Under the pieces are notes generated by a model. The model did not search any database. It was not told where the DNA came from and was given only the letters and a program-made list of their open reading frames with translations. Shown here one piece after another: positions 1 to 6,591 of a DNA stretch of 8,399 nt. Within the stretch, counting starts at the first letter, position 1. Each line of letters begins with the position of its first letter. Source of the stretch: Erysipelotrichaceae bacterium UBA4808 (lineage in GTDB: Bacteria > Bacillota_I > Bacilli_A > Erysipelotrichales > Erysipelotrichaceae); NCBI GenBank assembly GCA_002402585.1, contig DHGC01000043.1:1-8399 (forward strand), in the 5' to 3' direction. Both the position numbers and the translations under genes were made by a program.

Positions 1-51
1 GTCTTATTTACTGAGTAACACCAAAGTAAGTAATAATGATACAATAAGAAC

Positions 52-657
52 ATGATAGAAAAATACCAAATAAAAGAGATTATCGAGCAACAAATCTGTG
101 TGCCTGTTATTCCAAGTATGAAACAATTGGAAAAATTCATTGAAACAGATCTCTTAATCTGCTTATTCCAAGACATTCATATTTCACTTTTGGAAAATAT
201 GATTAGGAAAATTCATGAGTGTAATAAACTAGCATTGGTCCATATTGATATGATTCATGGAATTTCTGTAGATGAATATGGAACAGAGTTTTTATGTCAA
301 AGATTAAGAGCTGATGGGATTATCTCTACTAAAACCAAGATTATTGAAACAACTAAAAAGAATAAGAAAATTTCTGTATTGCGTGTATTCTTAATTGATA
401 GTAAATCAATTGAACGTGGAATAGAAACAATCCTCAAATCACAACCAGATTTAGTAGAAGTTATGCCTGCGATTGCCTATAGAATTATTCCTTATATTGA
501 ATCGAGAATATCAATTCCTATCATTGGTGGAGGGTTACTTAAGACCATCGATGATATAAGAGAGGGTTTAAATGCAGGATGTATCGCATTTACAGTAAGT
601 GATTTAAATTTATGCAACATGATTCACGATGCTCAAAAAGAAGAAGGGATTCAATAA
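52..657 (+). CDS. glpP: Glycerol-3-phosphate-responsive antiterminator, GlpP family
   Basis: This 201-residue cytoplasmic protein matches the GlpP family, which binds glycerol-3-phosphate and the leader mRNA of glycerol genes (glpFK, glpD) so that RNA polymerase reads past a terminator. Family-like segments seen in order are VHIDMIHG (63-70), DEYGTEFL (74-81), DGIISTK (88-94), PDLVEVMPA (132-140) and PIIGGGL (156-162), the beta-strand and phosphate-loop pattern of this TIM-barrel-like fold. Length is close to the usual size of about 190 residues. The ATG at 52 is the only good start in frame, since a TGA lies five codons upstream; there is no strong ribosome binding site. A TACAAT at 40-45 could be a -10 box, which would make the mRNA nearly leaderless (inference). 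The gene faces the dhaKL operon across an IS block, and both concern glycerol/dihydroxyacetone use. Its RNA targets are not in the window. Confidence 0.9.
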   Translation: MIEKYQIKEIIEQQICVPVIPSMKQLEKFIETDLLICLFQDIHISLLENMIRKIHECNKLALVHIDMIHGISVDEYGTEFLCQRLRADGIISTKTKIIETTKKNKKISVLRVFLIDSKSIERGIETILKSQPDLVEVMPAIAYRIIPYIESRISIPIIGGGLLKTIDDIREGLNAGCIAFTVSDLNLCNMIHDAQKEEGIQ

Positions 658-696
658 AATAGAAATGAGGCCGTTTTAATTTGCGATAAAATGCCA

Positions 697-708
697 TTGT
701 ATATACAA
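697..708. promoter_or_regulatory. Perfect 12-bp palindrome TTGTATATACAA, GntR-type operator candidate
   Basis: The sequence equals its own reverse complement and has the GT-N6-AC layout typical of operators for GntR/HutC regulators such as TreR. It sits 40 bp after glpP and about 33 bp before the IS1595-like remnant, with no intact gene to control. AT-rich palindromes can arise by chance, so the operator reading is inference. Confidence 0.3.
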
Positions 709-762
709 ATTCAATGATTTAGATGTTACTCAACATATAAGGACTTGATTTTGGACAGGTGA

Positions 763-791
763 CTTACATTATCACCGTCGAACCATATAAT
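763..791 (+). promoter_or_regulatory. Promoter of the IS1595-like transposase
   Basis: A perfect -10 box TATAAT (786-791) lies 17 bp after a weak -35 box CTTACA (763-768). The ATG at 815 follows, with a GAGGG ribosome binding site at 805-809. This is consistent with the IS's own promoter, although the gene it drives is dead. Confidence 0.45.
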
Positions 792-814
792 GAACCTTAC
801 ACAAGAGGGTCCTT

Positions 815-1541
815 ATGCAAAACAACGACATTCTAGACTTATTCAGCCAACTTACTGACTTCCAAAAAGAACAGATCCAACGTGAACTGAGAAACTTTAT
901 CCAGTTCAACGAACTGGTCTAATCTTCCCATTATGCACACTGTCCTTTGTGCGATATCGCTGAACCCAAGATCATCAAGAAAGGCTTCTTAAATGGCAAG
1001 CAACGGGTTGAGTGCCAGACTTGCTTTCACACGTTTGTCCAAACAATCGGTAAGCTCCAGTATAATTCCCATAAGACAGAAGCACAGGGAATAATTTTTA
1101 TTTTCGATACCTTAAATGCTAGCCCACTTCTAGAAACTGACGTGAAGCCAGATTGCGCCGTTGACACCGTCTTCCACATGCGTTATAAATTCCTTTTATT
1201 TCTTGAACAACTGTTGTTTGAACATCTCTTAAATCTAGATATACTCTTCAATATCGTTGAAATCGATCTCAGTGATGGTTGTATAGGCATCAAACGAACT
1301 TCGGTAAGGAAAGCGTGCAAGTATGGAGAAGTTGAATTCTAGATTTAAACAACTGTATCTTCATTGCGGTGGGGTTTCAATTCAGTATCTGAGTCGTTAT
1401 TTAGTCCTTGATGTTTTCATACGTTATTTTAATAGAATGGATCATCAAGAAAAGCTCATGGTATTTCTCACTATAACTAAGTTATCATTGGGATCTTTCA
1501 CTAATCAAATAGTGAAAGATCAAAATCAATGCTTAAACTAA
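815..1541 (+). pseudogene. IS1595-family transposase, broken by a stop codon and an internal deletion
   Basis: Translation starts at an ATG with a GAGGG ribosome binding site five bases upstream and reads MQNNDILDLFSQLTDFQKEQ for 35 codons to an in-frame TAA at 920-922. The same frame then continues with the zinc ribbon CPLC...KKGFLNGKQRVECQTC, typical of IS1/IS1595 transposases, and the SHKTEAQ...IFIFDTL helix region. VEID near 1255-1270 matches the start of the DDE-type catalytic domain. Just after RKACKYG the frame changes at about 1320-1337 and the text jumps to the family C-terminus (LNSRFKQLY...GGVSIQYLSRYLV). Roughly 80 residues of the catalytic core are therefore missing (inference from family length of about 300). 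Tryptophans usual in the family appear replaced (QGIIFIF, FHMRYK). It is an old, inactive copy. Confidence 0.7.
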
Positions 1542-1590
1542 AGGAATTAGAAAATCAAACCCATATTTGTAGAATATAACCATTTTTATA

Positions 1591-1610
1591 AAGTTATCTT
1601 AAGTTATCTT
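1591..1610. repeat. Two tandem copies of AAGTTATCTT
   Basis: Two exact 10-bp copies lie in the AT-rich gap between the IS1595-like remnant and the IS256 element. I see no gene, promoter or terminator in this gap, and no function can be assigned. Confidence 0.6.
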
Positions 1611-1639
1611 AATAATTTGAATTAACTTATTTTTAGTAA

Positions 1640-1648
1640 CTAAGTGAC
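1640..1648. repeat. Left target-site duplication of the IS256 element (CTAAGTGAC)
   Basis: This 9-bp sequence immediately precedes the left inverted repeat and recurs exactly after the right end at 2976-2984. IS256-family elements make 8-9 bp duplications, so this fixes the insertion boundaries. Confidence 0.9.
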
Positions 1649-1674
1649 GATAGAGTCCATATAATTGTGTAAAA
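1649..1674. repeat. IS256 element left terminal inverted repeat
   Basis: It pairs with 2950-2975 at 18 of 26 positions. The inner TTGTGTAAAA and the AGTCCA block are identical, while the outermost five bases differ. The transposase binds and cuts at such ends. Confidence 0.85.
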
Positions 1675-1735
1675 GTCGAAAGGCCAAAGAGGTCTGTTAT
1701 TATGTTAGTAACGACACCACATAAGGAAGAACTCT

Positions 1736-2923
1736 ATGACCCAAATTAATCTTAATTTAAATGCCGAACAGATTCAAGATATCATTTCAAATAGCGGGGC
1801 GAACGACCTCGCTAAGCAAATGTTAACGACCATCTTTAATCAACTGATGGAGAAAGAGCGAGATGACTATATCAATGTCGATGCATATTCAAGAGACGAA
1901 CACCGACAATCATCTCGTAACGGGTATTATGAATGGAATTATACCACTCGAATCGGACGACTTGAGTTAATCATTCCTCGAACACGCGATGGCGAATTCT
2001 CACCCAGTATCTTTGAACGTTATCAGAGAAATGAAAAAGCTTTACTATCGACAATGCTTGAAATGTATGTACAAGGGGTATCGACTCGTAAAGTAACGAA
2101 AGTCGTCGAAGAGTTATGTGGGACATCTGTTTCCAAATCATTCATTAGCTCATTAACGAACCAATTAGACGAAGTCGTTCAAACTTTCTTAAATAGACCT
2201 TTGGAGCGTAAATACCCCTTTATCTTCAGCGATGTCCTGTACATTAAAGTGCGCGAGAATAAAAGAGTGGTTTCTAAAGCCTTTTATGTCATATTAGGGG
2301 TAAATGATCTAGGCGAACGAGAATTATTAAACTTTTGGATATCCGAGTCAGAATCGTATGAAACATGGAAAGCGCTCTATGAACAGTTACTCTCGCGAGG
2401 GCTAACAGGATTAAAACTGGTTGTCTCAGATGCTCATAAAGGAGAGGTAAGAGCGATAAAGGAAGTATTTGGAGGAGTCAGTTGGCAGCGATGTCAGGTT
2501 CACTTTATGCGAAATGTGTTTGATAAGTTACCGCGTAAAAATACGGAGCAGGTACGAGATGAACTCAAGGTACTTTTTAAGACAAACAATATTGAATTAG
2601 CCAGGACGCTTAAAAACCAAATCGTGAATCACGATGCATCGCACTATGAAAAAATGGTTGAATGTCTTGATGAAGGATTTGAAGATAGTTTCCAGTATTG
2701 TTCAATTGAAGAAAGTAATTACTCAAGACTTAAAAGTACCAATCTGCTTGAAAGACTTAATTCTGAAATACGAAGAAGAGAAAGAGTTGTACGTATCTTC
2801 CCGAATGAATCGTCTGCACTACGTTTATTAGGATCAATCCTCATTGATATTCATGATGAATGGCAATCCAGTCCTCGACAATACATTAATTTTACGCATA
2901 AAACAAAAAAGTGGATCGATTAA
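1736..2923 (+). CDS. IS256-family transposase (mutator type, DDE)
   Basis: This 395-residue protein is full length for the family and catalyses copy-out transposition through a circular intermediate. Catalytic candidates are D166 in FSDVLYIKVR, D232 in VVSDAHKG and E339 in STNLLERLN, at nearly the same positions as D167, D233 and E341 of IS256. The C/H signature CQVHF (C253, H256), the basic RRRERVVRIFPN segment (from 346) and HDEWQSSPRQYINF near the C-terminus are all family-typical. The N-terminal about 130 residues include the RNGYY...R...G motif of the DNA-binding part. The ATG at 1736 has an AAGGAAG ribosome binding site at 1723-1729. No frameshift or internal stop is seen, so the enzyme is probably functional. 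Confidence 0.95.
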   Translation: MTQINLNLNAEQIQDIISNSGANDLAKQMLTTIFNQLMEKERDDYINVDAYSRDEHRQSSRNGYYEWNYTTRIGRLELIIPRTRDGEFSPSIFERYQRNEKALLSTMLEMYVQGVSTRKVTKVVEELCGTSVSKSFISSLTNQLDEVVQTFLNRPLERKYPFIFSDVLYIKVRENKRVVSKAFYVILGVNDLGERELLNFWISESESYETWKALYEQLLSRGLTGLKLVVSDAHKGEVRAIKEVFGGVSWQRCQVHFMRNVFDKLPRKNTEQVRDELKVLFKTNNIELARTLKNQIVNHDASHYEKMVECLDEGFEDSFQYCSIEESNYSRLKSTNLLERLNSEIRRRERVVRIFPNESSALRLLGSILIDIHDEWQSSPRQYINFTHKTKKWID

Positions 2924-2949
2924 ACGAATCCACAAACTGACATAAATGA

Positions 2950-2975
2950 TTTTACACAAAATTCTGGACTTGACT
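2950..2975. repeat. IS256 element right terminal inverted repeat
   Basis: This is the inverted partner of 1649-1674, starting TTTTACACAA and ending GGACTTGACT. The outermost TTGACT (2970-2975) resembles an outward-facing -35 box, a known property of some IS256 ends. Confidence 0.85.
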
Positions 2976-2984
2976 CTAAGTGAC
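2976..2984. repeat. Right target-site duplication of the IS256 element (CTAAGTGAC)
   Basis: Exact copy of 1640-1648, directly adjoining the right inverted repeat. Confidence 0.9.
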
Positions 2985-3085
2985 ATGCATTTAAAAATGA
3001 TTAGTATTTGTTTATCACCAAACAAACTCTCTAGATCAGATGCCAATAAAATCAATAAAAGCATCGATGTAGTAAGGATGTTTCA

Positions 3086-3111
3086 GACTGTCGACAAATA
3101 AGTCGATGGTC
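3086..3111. other. Hairpin upstream of the IS1182-family transposase
   Basis: GACTGTCGAC and GTCGATGGTC form a 10-bp stem with two mispaired or wobble positions around a 6-base AAATAA loop, followed by TTTCTT. It could be a weak + strand terminator shielding the transposase from outside transcription, or part of the IS left end. The space from 2985 to 3085 holds no convincing gene. Confidence 0.4.
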
Positions 3112-3174
3112 TTTCTTAACCTGTTTAGGATAAAAATGGGCATGGTAAAATAGAGGTATCAAGAGGGCTTGCAC

Positions 3175-4665
3175 ATGATCACGAAAACGTACCAAAAAGC
3201 ACATGAGATGAGTATGATCATCTTAGAAACGTATATCCCAGAAAACCACTTATTACGGAAGATTGATCGATCGATTAATGTCCGTTTTATTTATGAGTTA
3301 GTTGAACCGTTGTACTCTAAAATAGGGCGTCCAAGTATCGATCCGATTATGTTGTTTAAGTTACTTTTCATCAATCACTTGTATGGCTATAACAGTATGC
3401 GAAGAACGATTGAAGAGACGAAGGTGAATCTAGCGTATCGTTGGTTTATTGGATTAGGGGTTGAAGAATCGGTTCCTCACTTCTCTGATTTCTCGAAGAA
3501 CTATACCCGTAAGTTCAGTCAGTTGATTGAAGTCGTCCACCCCATTACCGGGGTCCTAGAGACGAAGAGTGTGTTCGCAGCGGTATTTGATCATATCTTA
3601 AGCCAAGCGTATCATAAAGACTTTATTCGAGCCGCGCATATCGATATGGATTCAACGCATATTAAAGCGAATGCGAATAAACGGAAATCTGAAGATGTTC
3701 AAATCATGGAAGAACGTAAATCCTATCAAGACGCTTTAGATCAAGAATGTGATACCTACAGTGATGAAACAGGGATTAAACAAGCGAAAGATGTTGAATC
3801 AGAAGGAAAACGAATTAAACAGAGTACCGTTGACCCTGAGAGTGGAAACTTTCATAAAGGCGAATACGAGAGATAGTTTGCTTACTTAGCCCAAACCACC
3901 TGTGATCAAAATGGATTTATCTTAGGTGTGAAAGTAAATCCAGGGAGTCTTCATGATAGTCGTACCTTCACTCCCGCTTTTGATGAAGTACATCAAGTAT
4001 TTGGACAATTGATTCGCAGTGTTGGGGCTAACGAGGCGATAAAGTTCCTCATATCGTTCGTGAATTGATTTGATTGAACGAAAGATTACGCCTTAATGCC
4101 GTATACCCGACCTAAAGGACGAAAATATAATGAAGATGACGTTAAAGTAGTGAAGAAAAAGTTTGAGTATGATGTGAGTGCCGATGTCTATGTTTGTCCG
4201 AATGGAAAGATTCTAACCTCACGAAGTATTAGTAAAGAAAACGGTTATATTACGTATCGATCTTCTTCTAAAGACGGTAAGACTTTTCCGCTTAGTGATC
4301 ATTGATTAACGAAGAGCAGTGTCACTAAGACGGTTCAGAGGCATCTCTGGCAATCGTATCTGGATGAAGTCGAACTGATTCGTCATACCCAATACCATGG
4401 TCAATACGATGCCTTGCGTAAACAAACGATTGAGCGCAACTTCGGGGATGGGAAAGAGCAGTACGGATTACGGTATACCCGCTATCGGGGATTGAATAAG
4501 GACCAAGATTATCTGTATCTGCTTTTCGCTTCGATGAATTTCAAAAAAAACGCTTTATGGACTTCTCGTAAAGCTTCAAATATCTTCCTATGTACACTTA
4601 TTTCACTCATTAAGACACAATTAAACCAAAGAAAAACGGAGTTAAAGTTCCAATTCAACTTTTAA
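3175..4665 (+). pseudogene. IS1182-family transposase, broken by stops and small deletions
   Basis: The reading starts with the family N-terminus (TYQKAHEMSMIILE, ENHLLRKID, LYSKIGRPSIDPIMLFK) and the first catalytic segment HIDMDSTHIKANA. It is interrupted by TAG at 3874-3876, TGA at 4066-4068 and 4075-4077, and TGA at 4303-4305. The usual VGADAGY block holding the second catalytic aspartate reads VGANEA, and the coding frame slips three times between about 4030 and 4095. It then returns to the original frame for PYTRPKGRKYN and the C-terminal RKQTIERNFGDGKEQYGLRYTRYRG. The cysteine cluster usual before this region is lost (KDGKTFPLSDH then stop). The ATG at 3175 is preferred over the TTG at 3169 because the AAGAGGG ribosome binding site (3161-3167) is seven bases from it. 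The gene is dead. Confidence 0.85.
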
Positions 4666-4673
4666 CCCCGTTT
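4634..4673 (-). terminator. Intrinsic terminator of the dhaKL operon, within the IS1182 3' end
   Basis: On the - strand, AAACGGGGTTAAAAGTT pairs with AACTTTAACTCCGTTT around a 7-base loop, with one bulged base, and is followed by TTTTTCTTT. The hairpin starts 11 bases after the dhaL stop. It can also form in the + transcript of the IS, but the T-run there is shorter (TTTCG), so it works best for dhaKL and may serve both convergent units. Confidence 0.7.
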
Positions 4674-4684
4674 CGTCAATTGTA

Positions 4685-5287
4685 CTATATTAATTTAACC
4701 AATGCTTTGAAGAGTAATCCAGAAGAGAAGGAACCTGGATCTATATGTCCAATGGATCGATCACCTAAATAAGCAGCTCGACCCTTTGTAGCCTTAAGTG
4801 GACTCGTGTCATTGACAAAACCATCAATCATCTCTTCAGTTAGATTATTCTGTTTCAAACAATTAATAACAGGTAACCAAACATCAATCATCGTTTTCTC
4901 AAATCGAGCTGCCTTCCCTCGATACATGATTGAATCTACACCTGCTATTAATGCAGAAACTAGTTGATCAAGTGTTATTTCCTTAACATCACCCAAGCTA
5001 TTAGCCATTGCAAGAAAGGCGGAACCATATAGAGGTCCTGAAGCTCCACCCACTTTACCTAACATTGACATTCCGATTAGTTTACATTCATCACCAATGG
5101 ACAAACCCTGTTTGTTTAGATGAGTTTTTTGATAAGCCTCCACCCCTTTTGCCATGTTAAATCCATGATCACCATCACCAATCGCATTATCTAAATCACT
5201 TAAATAAATCTTATGAGTTTGAATTTCACTTGTCCAAATCTCAAACCATTTAGTAAAATCAGCAGAATTCACAATATTACCACGCAA
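4685..5287 (-). CDS. dhaL: Dihydroxyacetone kinase, ADP-binding subunit DhaL
   Basis: DhaL carries the nucleotide that passes phosphate to dihydroxyacetone held in DhaK. In PTS-linked systems its tightly bound ADP is recharged by DhaM. The magnesium-binding aspartates are seen in SDLDNAIGDGDHG (D33, D38, D40 in this numbering), followed by the phosphate loop KVGGASGPLYG (78-88) and the C-terminal GRAAYLGDRSIGHIDPGS (169-186). KTMIDVW is conserved, but the residue before its E/D is F rather than the usual G (ARFEKTM). The reported start is TTG at 5287, overlapping the end of dhaK by 11 bases. A GTG at 5272, seven bases or so after the dhaK stop, gives 195 residues and fits the family N-terminus equally well. 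Neither has a strong ribosome binding site, so translation is probably coupled to dhaK. No dhaM follows. Confidence 0.92.
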   Translation of the reverse strand: MRGNIVNSADFTKWFEIWTSEIQTHKIYLSDLDNAIGDGDHGFNMAKGVEAYQKTHLNKQGLSIGDECKLIGMSMLGKVGGASGPLYGSAFLAMANSLGDVKEITLDQLVSALIAGVDSIMYRGKAARFEKTMIDVWLPVINCLKQNNLTEEMIDGFVNDTSPLKATKGRAAYLGDRSIGHIDPGSFSSGLLFKALVKLI

Positions 5288-6269
5288 CCACTTTCACTTC
5301 TTGATCTAGATATTCTATCCAACGTTTATTTTTAATACGTAACAACGTTAAAGAAATACCTTGCATTTCAATAGAAGTCATTTTATTACCAATTATCTTA
5401 CGTGAGACATGAATATTTAAATCTTTTAGAATACTTAATACGTCATTCATAAAGATATATTGTTCCATCAGAGGTGTTCCACCCATACCATTTACGAATG
5501 CGACAACTTCATCATCTTGTTTCAATTTCAACTCAGCAACAATTTTATCAATAAACTCATGAGCCATTGCTCGTGATTCATGTAATTTTGCGCGTCGATA
5601 TCCTGGTTCACCATGAATACCAAGTCCAAATTCAATTTCATCATCACCCAATTCAAAGCCTGGTTTACCAGCTTGCGGTACGATTGCAGGAGTTAATGCT
5701 AATCCCAATGTAGCCATTTCATTAATAAGAACTTCACTTTCACTCTTGATTTCATCTAGAGTCGCATTGTTTTCAGCCATAGCACCCAGTATTTTGTGAA
5801 CAAGAACAGTACCAGCAACACCACGACGACCCTCAGTCCAAGTTGAACCTTCAACTGCAATATCATCGTTCACTGTAACAAAATTAACTTTAATATTATC
5901 TATTTCTTCTGCCATTTCTTTTGCCATAGTGAAATTAATAAGATCACCAGTATAGTTTTTAATAACTAAAAATACACCAACTCCTTTATTTGCTGCTTTA
6001 ATACCTTCATATACTTGATCTACTGTTGGAGATGTAAATACATCTCCACAAACGGCTGCACTTAACATACCTTTACCAACAAAGCCTGCATGAGATGGCT
6101 CATGTCCACTTCCACCCCCAGAAACTAATCCAACTTTTCCATTTCCTTCGTAATTACGAGCAACAACACGAGTGTAACCTACGCGATGTACGATATTATC
6201 ATGCGTTGCAACTAAGCCATTAATCATTTCTTCAACGACATCTTCTGGTCTGTTTATAATCTTTTTCAT
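5277..6269 (-). CDS. dhaK: Dihydroxyacetone kinase, substrate-binding subunit DhaK
   Basis: DhaK binds dihydroxyacetone covalently through a histidine and, with DhaL, converts it to dihydroxyacetone phosphate for glycolysis in the cytoplasm. The 330-residue length and active site match the family: SGGGSGHEPSHAGFVGKGM with H56, the YTGDL loop with D109, and GIHGEPG with H219, corresponding to E. coli H56, D109 and H218. All catalytic residues are present, so it is a true DhaK rather than the regulatory paralogue DhaQ. The ATG at 6267-6269 has a good ribosome binding site, AAAGGAGA, five bases upstream. It is the first gene of a two-gene operon with dhaL. A separate kinase pair, rather than a fused ATP-dependent enzyme, points to the PTS-dependent type (inference). 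Its upstream region has a cre-like operator, suggesting catabolite control. Confidence 0.95.
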   Translation of the reverse strand: MKKIINRPEDVVEEMINGLVATHDNIVHRVGYTRVVARNYEGNGKVGLVSGGGSGHEPSHAGFVGKGMLSAAVCGDVFTSPTVDQVYEGIKAANKGVGVFLVIKNYTGDLINFTMAKEMAEEIDNIKVNFVTVNDDIAVEGSTWTEGRRGVAGTVLVHKILGAMAENNATLDEIKSESEVLINEMATLGLALTPAIVPQAGKPGFELGDDEIEFGLGIHGEPGYRRAKLHESRAMAHEFIDKIVAELKLKQDDEVVAFVNGMGGTPLMEQYIFMNDVLSILKDLNIHVSRKIIGNKMTSIEMQGISLTLLRIKNKRWIEYLDQEVKVVAW

Positions 6270-6296
6270 GGTTTCTCCTTTTTAAAACAGAACGAA

Positions 6297-6312
6297 ATAC
6301 ACCCAAGTGTAT
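6297..6312. promoter_or_regulatory. Perfect inverted repeat ATACAC-CCAA-GTGTAT upstream of dhaK
   Basis: Two exact 6-bp arms flank a 4-base spacer, 28 bases before the dhaK start, and overlap the first bases of the cre-like site. It may be a repressor operator or, in the mRNA, a small 5' hairpin; on the - strand it is followed by a T-rich stretch. No dedicated regulator is encoded nearby. Confidence 0.4.
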
Positions 6313-6321
6313 ACGCTTTCA
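6308..6321. promoter_or_regulatory. CcpA catabolite-response element (cre) candidate for dhaK
   Basis: TGTATACGCTTTCA (TGAAAGCGTATACA on the dhaK strand) matches the cre consensus TGWAANCGNTNWCA with one mismatch on either strand. At about 40-50 bp before the dhaK start codon it would lie over or just after the likely transcription start, where CcpA represses. This fits glucose repression of dihydroxyacetone use. Confidence 0.6.
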
Positions 6322-6351
6322 TTGTAAACTAATTCACATATCAATTGTAAA
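6321..6351 (-). promoter_or_regulatory. Possible dhaK promoter and paired TGTAAAC repeats
   Basis: On the - strand, TTTACA (-35, 6346-6351) and TACAAT (-10, 6321-6326) are separated by 19 bp, longer than ideal. The same region carries two direct copies of TGTAAAC at 6323-6329 and 6346-6352, with starts 23 bp apart (about two helical turns). It could therefore also be a two-site operator. Assignment of the promoter is tentative. Confidence 0.35.
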
Positions 6352-6352
6352 C

Positions 6353-6583
6353 AAACAAGTTATAGGTCGAATATTGTCGGAAGTTTGACGGTTTTAAGAA
6401 GATTGAAAATGAATCAAGCCTTTAACCAAAATATTAAAGAAAAAAATTATTAAAGCGCATCATGTTATAAGCTATCAGAATTTCAGTGTTTTTTGGATGA
6501 TATAGTTAATCAAATTAATAATATCTCTAATCAGACGATTTTATAGTGAGACCTTTATAGTAAACTCATTTTCTAAAAGATTA
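6353..6583. other. AT-rich intergenic stretch, possibly the worn remains of a gene
   Basis: No intact gene is seen. The + strand from an ATG at 6409 reads MNQAFNQNIKEKNY to a TAA at 6451, then continues in frame with LSEFQCFLDDIVNQINNISN to a TAG at 6544. The composition is protein-like but matches no family I recognise. The stretch between dhaK and the MITE-like element may therefore hold an old pseudogene, or simply AT-rich spacer. Confidence 0.25.
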
Positions 6584-6591
6584 ATAAATAA
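6584..6591. repeat. Left target-site duplication of the MITE-like element (ATAAATAA)
   Basis: Eight bases directly before the left inverted repeat, repeated exactly at 6827-6834 after the right one. Confidence 0.8.

Larger units (their letters stand above)
741..1541 (+). mobile_element. IS1595-family insertion sequence remnant, internally deleted
   Basis: The outer limits follow a decayed transposase gene and a possible pair of terminal repeats. GGACTTGATTTTGGACAGGT at 741-760 partly matches the reverse complement of 1514-1533; they share a run of nine bases, TTGATTTTG. No target duplication was found outside these ends. At about 0.8 kb it is shorter than the usual 0.9-1.1 kb, as expected from the missing middle of the transposase. 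The right boundary is uncertain, and I have run the feature to the end of the last open segment. The element cannot transpose by itself. Confidence 0.55.
1649..2975 (+). mobile_element. Complete IS256-family insertion sequence (1327 bp)
   Basis: The element has everything expected of an active IS256 copy: one full-length transposase gene, terminal inverted repeats and exact 9-bp target duplications. The left end GATAGAGTCC...TTGTGTAAAA closely resembles the classic IS256 end. The right end is the same motif inverted. Length is the family's usual 1.3 kb. It landed in the AT-rich spacer between two older IS remnants, breaking no recognisable gene. Intact target duplications and an intact reading frame suggest it is the youngest part of the IS block. 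Confidence 0.92.
3161..4673 (+). mobile_element. Decayed IS1182-family insertion sequence
   Basis: The element is defined by a broken but nearly full-length transposase gene with its ribosome binding site on the left and a hairpin on the right. I could not find matching terminal inverted repeats or a target duplication, so both outer limits are approximate; the true left end may lie near 3081. The right end must fall before the dhaL stop codon at 4685, so the element inserted directly against that gene. Confidence 0.7.

Noticed and set aside
920..922. In-frame TAA in the IS1595-like gene as programmed readthrough or frameshift
   Set aside because: No slippery site or stimulatory structure is obvious and the same gene lacks its catalytic core, so it is an inactivating mutation.
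2834..3064. 76-codon - strand open frame
   Set aside because: It crosses the right end and target duplication of the IS256 element and overlaps the transposase 3' end, so it is an artefact of the insertion.
2997..3101. 34-codon + strand open frame between the IS256 and IS1182 elements (MISICLSPNKLSRSD...)
   Set aside because: No ribosome binding site, ends in the hairpin at 3086-3111, and no family recognised.
4303..4305. TGA at a position where the transposase family usually has cysteine, suggesting selenocysteine or stop readthrough
   Set aside because: The partner cysteines are also lost, other stops and frameshifts occur in the same gene, and no selenocysteine insertion element is evident; simple decay explains it.
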